From contig JANRKT010000006.1 of assembly GCA_033763355.1 (NCBI GenBank), forward strand, positions 1-19,123: DNA of 19,123 nucleotides, written 5' to 3'. Of this stretch, positions 14,543 to 19,123 are shown piece after piece; the stretch's first letter is position 1; the number at the start of each line of letters is the position of its first letter. Position numbers and translations under genes: made by a program. This DNA is from JANRKT01 sp033763355. Its GTDB lineage: Bacteria; Bacteroidota; Bacteroidia; Chitinophagales; Chitinophagaceae. The notes below the pieces were generated by a model that was not told the origin of the DNA, made no database searches, and saw nothing but the letters and a program-made list of their open reading frames with translations.

Positions 14543-17347
14543 TTAAAACTTAAACATCAGCGATGCCTGGAATATCGTACCCAGCTGGCTGAACTGTGAA
14601 CCATTATAGCCCAGTATACGGTAACGGCCGCTGAAACTTAAAAAGCCTTCCAGCAATGACCTGTCGGCCGCATTGGCCAATGTTGCCTGAGCCGCTGCAT
14701 AATCAGGATCACTTGCGCTGCCGGTTAATTCCAATTTCCATTTTGGCAACACATTCAGCAAATTATTTATTCCCAGATTAAATGAAATTGTATTTGTAAA
14801 ATTATAACCAAGATTTAAATCTGTAACAACAGCAGATTTGAAAACCTGTTTGATATTATTCATGATTGATCCGCCATTATCCAGATCCTGGAACTTGGTT
14901 GGTCCGAATAATGTGTTATTTAAACTTACTCCCAGTTTATTCAGGCGGTAATCAAATCCCAGAACTGCTTTATACCTTGGACGACCTTCCTCCAGCAATG
15001 AAATAATTTGTCTGCTAAGGATTGAAGCTCCTGCTGATTTTATGGCGGCAGGATCATTTGGCACACCCGCAATTTCATTATTTGTTGTAAAGTTGCCGGC
15101 TAAATTAATACCCAGTTTTCCTGAACCTAACGCAATGTTTTTATAATTGGCAACCACGTCAATTCCGGAAGTTTTTGTTTTAACACCATTAATAAAAAAC
15201 TGAACACTGGCCAGATCAAAATTACCTGCCCCAACGGCATTTCCCTTAAGAATACGGCCTAACTCAGTTGTTGGGTTAGCCAGTAATTTATCATTGGAAT
15301 TAATAGAAGAACTATAAACAATCCTGTCTTTAATTGTAATATTGTAATAATCCAATGTAACAGTCAGGTTCTTTGTAGGAGTAAATCCCAGGCCAACTGT
15401 AAAATTATTTGATTTTTCAGGAGTTAATAAAGGAACGCCTAATGCAAAAGCCTGTTTGCTCCTGTTATTAAATAAGCCCGACAATACAATAGTTCCTCCT
15501 GCAAAAGATGCCTGTGTGGATTGTGCATAAATCTGGTGCAGGGTTGGCGCCCTGAATCCTGATGAAGCAGAAGCCCTGATAACAGCTTTGCTCTCTGCAA
15601 TTTTGTAACGGCTTGATATTTTCCATACAAATGCTTCACCAAAATCACTATATTTTTCACCCCGGATTGCACCGTTTAGTAAAAAATCTTTTGAGACATC
15701 CCATGTAGCATCTAAGTACGCACCTATATTGAAACGTTTGTTGGTGGTTGCATTTTCAGCCCGGATGCCTGGAAAAGAGTTTGATCCCTCACCGGAATAG
15801 GATGCTGTATCTCCGGCAATAATTCTGTACGTTTCGCTTCTTACTTCTGCGCCAAATGCAATACTGAAATTATCAGTAAGAGATTTTGAAATATCATAGT
15901 TACCTACAATATGAGAAAAATTAAAACCACCTGGTTTAAATGCTGTAGGACTGGCAGCTCCCAATGTACGGTTTACTGTATTTTCCACAGTATATAATTG
16001 CTGGTTGCCACCAAATGTAACAGCTACATCATGTGTCCATCCATCTTTTACATTTTTGAAGCCTAATGTTGCATTGTAATCCAGCAAATCACCTTCAAAT
16101 GTGGGAACATAACCCAAATATCCCTCATATAAGGGATCGGTACCACCGGTATAATTAGGCGCCCCGGGAATTCTTTTATGTAATAAACCGGCATCGGTTC
16201 TCCAATAAGGGGTTCTGTAGTTGGCAAAACTTTTTGCTTTTTTAAATACCAAAGCAGCATTGCTGTAAAACTGCCCGTTTTCGCCTGCATCCAAACCAAG
16301 GTTATAATTAAATTTCGCAGCCTGTATATCACCAGACCCATTAATATTATTTCCTGTAGGATATTTAGTCAAAAAAGCATCTATCGCTGCATCGGCAGCA
16401 GAAGAGCCTCCAAAAGTTGCCTTCTCTGTAGGACGATCAATGATACCTGAACGAACAGCACTGTTCTGCTGGCTGAAATCAATGGTATAATTGATAAAGC
16501 CTTTGTCGCCCAGGTTTGAACCACTGTTAAAAGCTATGCCGTAATTTTCACCATCTCCTTTATGTGTAAACCCGCCGTTGAATGTAAGGGAACTATATTG
16601 GTACCTGTCTTTCAAAATTACGTTCATTACACCTGCAATGGCATCTGAGCCATATTGCGCAGATGCGCCATCCCTCAGTATTTCTACTCTTTTGATGGCA
16701 TCTATGGGAATGCCCGACAAATCAGCGCCTGTTTCACCACGTCCCGGAGCAAACTGAACATACAGCAATGAACTCAGGTTTTTTCTTTTGCCATTAATCA
16801 GTATCAGTGTGCGGCTGGGGCCCAGGTTGCGTATTTCATAAGGGTCCAGTAAAGTGGTAGCATCGTTTACAGGTGTATTAATGGTATTAAAAGACGGCAC
16901 CCGGTATTGCAATTGTTTATCAAAAGTGGGTTGGGCTGTTGATCGCAGGTCGTAATTAGAAAGTGCATCAATGGGCAGGGGCGTACTTACTGAGCTCCTT
17001 GGCAAAGAACGTGAACCTGTAGTGAGAATAATTTCTCCTAATTCGCCGGCTGCCTGCAAAAGCGCAAAATCAACCGTCATGTTGCCTTCAACAGTAATTG
17101 ATTTGGACATGGCCGTAAAACCAACAGAAGTAACAGTGATGGTTGCAGCGCCACGCGGAAGTGACAGTGAGTAGAGGCCGTCATTATTGGTTAATGTGCC
17201 GCGGCTGCCCGAAGTAACGGAAGCACCCGCTACGCCTTTTCCGGTATTATCTGAAACTTTGCCGCTTACTGTGTTTTGGGCAAATAAGCCCGATGAGGTT
17301 ATGATTGCAAGAAGCAATACAACCCCTTTTCTGGTTGAGGTTCTCAT
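14543..17347 (-). CDS. TonB-dependent outer-membrane receptor (unpaired, no SusD)
   Basis: This TonB-dependent receptor has 934 residues. A signal peptide (MRTSTRKGVVLLLAIITSSG, likely cut after LFA at 23) precedes a carboxypeptidase-regulatory-like domain (about 26-98). A TonB box-like stretch LGEIILTT (103-110) and a plug domain (about 118-246) follow. The plug has RNLGPSRTLILINGKRK (173-189) and RVEILRDGASAQYGSDAIAGVMNVILKD. That block resembles the siderophore/cobalamin-type and Xanthomonas-like receptors more than SusC. The remainder is a beta-barrel ending in SLMFKF. No SusD-like gene is beside it, so it probably binds its ligand alone. The ligand is unknown. No iron-box or riboswitch could be recognised upstream. 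It converges on the susCD pair. Confidence 0.93.
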   Translation of the reverse strand: MRTSTRKGVVLLLAIITSSGLFAQNTVSGKVSDNTGKGVAGASVTSGSRGTLTNNDGLYSLSLPRGAATITVTSVGFTAMSKSITVEGNMTVDFALLQAAGELGEIILTTGSRSLPRSSVSTPLPIDALSNYDLRSTAQPTFDKQLQYRVPSFNTINTPVNDATTLLDPYEIRNLGPSRTLILINGKRKNLSSLLYVQFAPGRGETGADLSGIPIDAIKRVEILRDGASAQYGSDAIAGVMNVILKDRYQYSSLTFNGGFTHKGDGENYGIAFNSGSNLGDKGFINYTIDFSQQNSAVRSGIIDRPTEKATFGGSSAADAAIDAFLTKYPTGNNINGSGDIQAAKFNYNLGLDAGENGQFYSNAALVFKKAKSFANYRTPYWRTDAGLLHKRIPGAPNYTGGTDPLYEGYLGYVPTFEGDLLDYNATLGFKNVKDGWTHDVAVTFGGNQQLYTVENTVNRTLGAASPTAFKPGGFNFSHIVGNYDISKSLTDNFSIAFGAEVRSETYRIIAGDTASYSGEGSNSFPGIRAENATTNKRFNIGAYLDATWDVSKDFLLNGAIRGEKYSDFGEAFVWKISSRYKIAESKAVIRASASSGFRAPTLHQIYAQSTQASFAGGTIVLSGLFNNRSKQAFALGVPLLTPEKSNNFTVGLGFTPTKNLTVTLDYYNITIKDRIVYSSSINSNDKLLANPTTELGRILKGNAVGAGNFDLASVQFFINGVKTKTSGIDVVANYKNIALGSGKLGINLAGNFTTNNEIAGVPNDPAAIKSAGASILSRQIISLLEEGRPRYKAVLGFDYRLNKLGVSLNNTLFGPTKFQDLDNGGSIMNNIKQVFKSAVVTDLNLGYNFTNTISFNLGINNLLNVLPKWKLELTGSASDPDYAAAQATLANAADRSLLEGFLSFSGRYRILGYNGSQFSQLGTIFQASLMFKF

Positions 17348-17455
17348 AAACTTTGGTTTGGTTAGAAATTTGTTTTAAGACCGGGCAATTCATCCCGATA
17401 GATATCAGGCAAGTTCTCAACATTTAAGGTAAGAATATTTGTTTACAAACTGCTG

Positions 17456-17508
17456 AAAACAGGAAAGTCTTGCAAAGCAGGGTGCAAGCATCCCCAAAAC
17501 CCTGTTTT
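17456..17508. repeat. Nested inverted repeats upstream of purA
   Basis: AAAACAGG (17456-17463) pairs with CCTGTTTT (17501-17508), and inside it CTTGCA (17469-17474) pairs with TGCAAG (17483-17488). The structure lies about 40 bp upstream of the purA -33 box, in the gap between two divergent genes. It could be an operator or chance. The rest of 17348-17546 shows no other clear feature. Confidence 0.35.
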
Positions 17509-17546
17509 TGCCCTGTTGATAAAAACTCTTTTTTCCCGGGACGCTT

Positions 17547-17579
17547 TTTGTTTTATTCTCATTTCAACACCTAAATTTG
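17547..17579 (+). promoter_or_regulatory. Bacteroidota promoter of purA (-33 and -7)
   Basis: TTTG (17547-17550) and TAAATTTG (17572-17579) match the Bacteroidota -33 and -7 elements with a 21-base gap, close to the expected spacing. Transcription should start near 17585, about a dozen bases before the ATG at 17597. This also rules out the longer purA frame starting at 17516. Confidence 0.7.
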
Positions 17580-17596
17580 CCGCTCATTCATTGCCA

Positions 17597-18862
17597 ATGG
17601 TTGATGTATTATTAGGGCTCCAGTGGGGCGACGAAGGGAAAGGAAAAATTGTTGACTATTTCGCCCCGCAGTATGATATTATAGCCCGTTTCCAGGGCGG
17701 GCCCAATGCAGGCCATACCTTGTACGTAAACGGGGAAAAAATCGTGCTTCACCAGATACCTTCCGGTGTTTTTCACGAAAAGATTATAAACCTTGTTGGC
17801 AATGGCGTGGTGCTAGATGCTGTAACGCTTAAAAGGGAATGTGAGAAAGTAGCAGCTTTTGGGGTGGATTGTAAAAAAAACCTTTTCATTTCAGAACGTA
17901 CCCACCTCATTCTCCCTACACACCGTGCATTGGATAAAGCATCTGAACTATCCAAAGGTCATGAAAAGATCGGTTCTACTTTAAAAGGCATCGGGCCCGC
18001 ATACATGGATAAAACCGGCCGCAATGGTTTGCGGGTGGGCGACCTGCTGGATAAAAATTTTACTACACAATACATCAAGTTGCGCCTTAAACACCAGAAG
18101 CTGCTGGACAGCATGAATTTTAATGAAGACATATCAGCATGGGAAGAAGAGTTTTTTGAAGCGCTTGATTTTATGCACCAGTTGAAAATTGTAAACGGCG
18201 AATACTTTATTAACGAAAAAATTGCAGAAGGAAAAAAAGTTCTTGCAGAAGGAGCACAGGGCAGTATGCTTGATGTGGATTTCGGTACTTTTCCTTTTGT
18301 TACTTCATCCAACACTATTTCAGCCGGTGTTTGTACCGGACTGGGTGTTGCCCCTCAGAAAATTAAAGAGGTAATAGGAGTTACCAAAGCTTATTGTACA
18401 AGGGTAGGCGGTGGCCCCTTCCCTACAGAACTGAATGATGAAACAGGTGAATTGCTGCGAAAAGTGGGCAATGAGTTTGGCGCTACAACCGGAAGGCCAA
18501 GACGTTGCGGATGGATAGACCTTGTGGCTTTAAAATTTGCCTGCATGGTAAACGGGGCAACACAACTTGTAATGACCAAGGCCGATGTGCTGGACTCGTT
18601 TGATGAACTGAAACTGTGTGAAGCATATAGGGTTAATGGTGAAGAAAAGGAGATGGTGCCTTACCAGATGATGAAGACGCCTGTTGAACCGGTGTACCGG
18701 GCAATGGAAGGATGGAAAACTGACACTTCTTTGGACAGCAATTATAAACAATTGCCAGAAATCATGAAACAGTATATTAACCATATCCGCAATTTCCTCG
18801 GCGTAAGGATTAGTTATGTTTCCAACGGGCCTGGCAGGGAGCAGATTGTGAAAGTGCAGTAG
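17597..18862 (+). CDS. purA: Adenylosuccinate synthetase
   Basis: This 421-residue enzyme joins IMP and aspartate, using GTP, to give adenylosuccinate, the first committed step from IMP to AMP in the cytoplasm. The start at 17597 gives the family's usual N-terminus, MVDVLLGLQWGDEGKGKIVD, with the glycine-rich GTP loop and the catalytic Asp12. His40, in GGPNAGHT, is the other catalytic residue. Further conserved blocks are QIPSGV, GIGPAYMDKTGRNGLRV, EGAQGSMLDVDFGTFPFVTS, RVGGGPFPTEL, TTGRPRRCGWIDL and the C-terminal SNGPGREQIV. Length is normal. A 27-residue upstream extension is open in frame but would begin before the promoter, so I rejected it. No hairpin terminator is seen after the stop, only AT-rich sequence. 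Confidence 0.98.
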   Translation: MVDVLLGLQWGDEGKGKIVDYFAPQYDIIARFQGGPNAGHTLYVNGEKIVLHQIPSGVFHEKIINLVGNGVVLDAVTLKRECEKVAAFGVDCKKNLFISERTHLILPTHRALDKASELSKGHEKIGSTLKGIGPAYMDKTGRNGLRVGDLLDKNFTTQYIKLRLKHQKLLDSMNFNEDISAWEEEFFEALDFMHQLKIVNGEYFINEKIAEGKKVLAEGAQGSMLDVDFGTFPFVTSSNTISAGVCTGLGVAPQKIKEVIGVTKAYCTRVGGGPFPTELNDETGELLRKVGNEFGATTGRPRRCGWIDLVALKFACMVNGATQLVMTKADVLDSFDELKLCEAYRVNGEEKEMVPYQMMKTPVEPVYRAMEGWKTDTSLDSNYKQLPEIMKQYINHIRNFLGVRISYVSNGPGREQIVKVQ

Positions 18863-18953
18863 CAGACTGAAGTAAAGGCGTAAAAATTTTTTAAAAATAT
18901 TTGGCAGTTTAAAAAACTCTCAGAAATTTTACGTTGCTAATCCTGTAACGATT

Positions 18954-19123
18954 ATGGCAAAATCCGAAAAAATAAAAAAGACCCCGGCAAAAAAACCTGC
19001 GAGCAAGGCTGCTGAACCAGCAGAGGAAAAAACTGCATCCAAACCCCAAAAGGAAGCGGAAGAGAATGATGAAGATGATGACCTTGACATGGTGGAAGAT
19101 GAAAAACCGGTTGCAAAAAAAGG
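18954..19123 (+). CDS. Unidentified protein with Lys/Ala-rich and acidic N-terminus (3' end outside window)
   Basis: An ATG 91 bases after purA opens a frame that runs off the window, giving 56 residues. It begins MAKSEKIKKTPAKKPASKAA and continues through a Glu-rich segment to ENDEDDDLDMVEDEKPVAKK. The composition, basic Lys/Pro/Ala repeats followed by an acidic patch, suggests a disordered tail. In Bacteroidota such tails precede several DNA- or RNA-polymerase-associated proteins, including DksA/TraR-like and histone-like ones. No domain is visible here, so no function is assigned. No clear promoter was found, though TACGTTG at 18930-18936 is one base short of the -7 consensus. Confidence 0.7.
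   Translation, partial: MAKSEKIKKTPAKKPASKAAEPAEEKTASKPQKEAEENDEDDDLDMVEDEKPVAKK

Noticed and set aside
17516..17596. A 27-residue N-terminal extension of PurA
   Set aside because: It would start before the TTTG/TAAATTTG promoter, and the family N-terminus begins at the ATG at 17597.

Overview
The window looks like ordinary chromosome from a Bacteroidota species, most likely in or near the family Chitinophagaceae. Four things point this way: a SusC/SusD outer-membrane pair, promoters carrying the Bacteroidota -7 motif TAnnTTTG instead of an E. coli-type -10 box, little use of Shine-Dalgarno sites, and the protein families themselves. Almost everything is housekeeping or outer-membrane transport. 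I found no CRISPR array, phage, transposase, toxin-antitoxin or defence island.

Layout. 1-304 is the C-terminal end of a metallo-beta-lactamase-fold hydrolase. 305-506 is a gap holding two nested palindromes and a decayed second copy of that gene's last 16 codons. 507-1466 encodes a membrane-anchored protein with helix-hairpin-helix repeats, and 1525-2667 an acyl-CoA dehydrogenase closed by a strong terminator. From there to 7573 everything is on the minus strand. Read in its own direction this block is: tRNA-Leu(UAG), trigger factor (tig), clpP, a second clpP, clpX, and a 58-residue unknown protein at 2720-2896. It is a protein quality-control cluster: a ribosome-bound chaperone, two proteolytic subunits and the unfoldase that feeds them. 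Intrinsic terminators follow tig and clpX, and a long hairpin lies between the second clpP and clpX.

7709-9958 encodes a long RelA/SpoT-type (p)ppGpp enzyme behind a -7 motif only 7 bases from its start codon. 10130-14441 is a susC-susD pair for TonB-driven uptake of an unknown nutrient, with no degradative enzyme beside it. A single TonB-dependent receptor (14543-17347, minus) converges on it, with terminators in the gap. purA (17597-18862), for AMP synthesis, has the best promoter in the window. The last 170 bases begin a gene with a Lys/Ala- and acid-rich N-terminus that I could not identify.

No previously undescribed system is evident. The less routine signals are small: the 3'-gene relic at 376-426, the palindrome nested inside another palindrome next to it, a partial copy of the tRNA-Leu 3' half 77 bp from the tRNA, the hairpin between clpP and clpX, two intact clpP paralogs in tandem, and the 58-residue gene.
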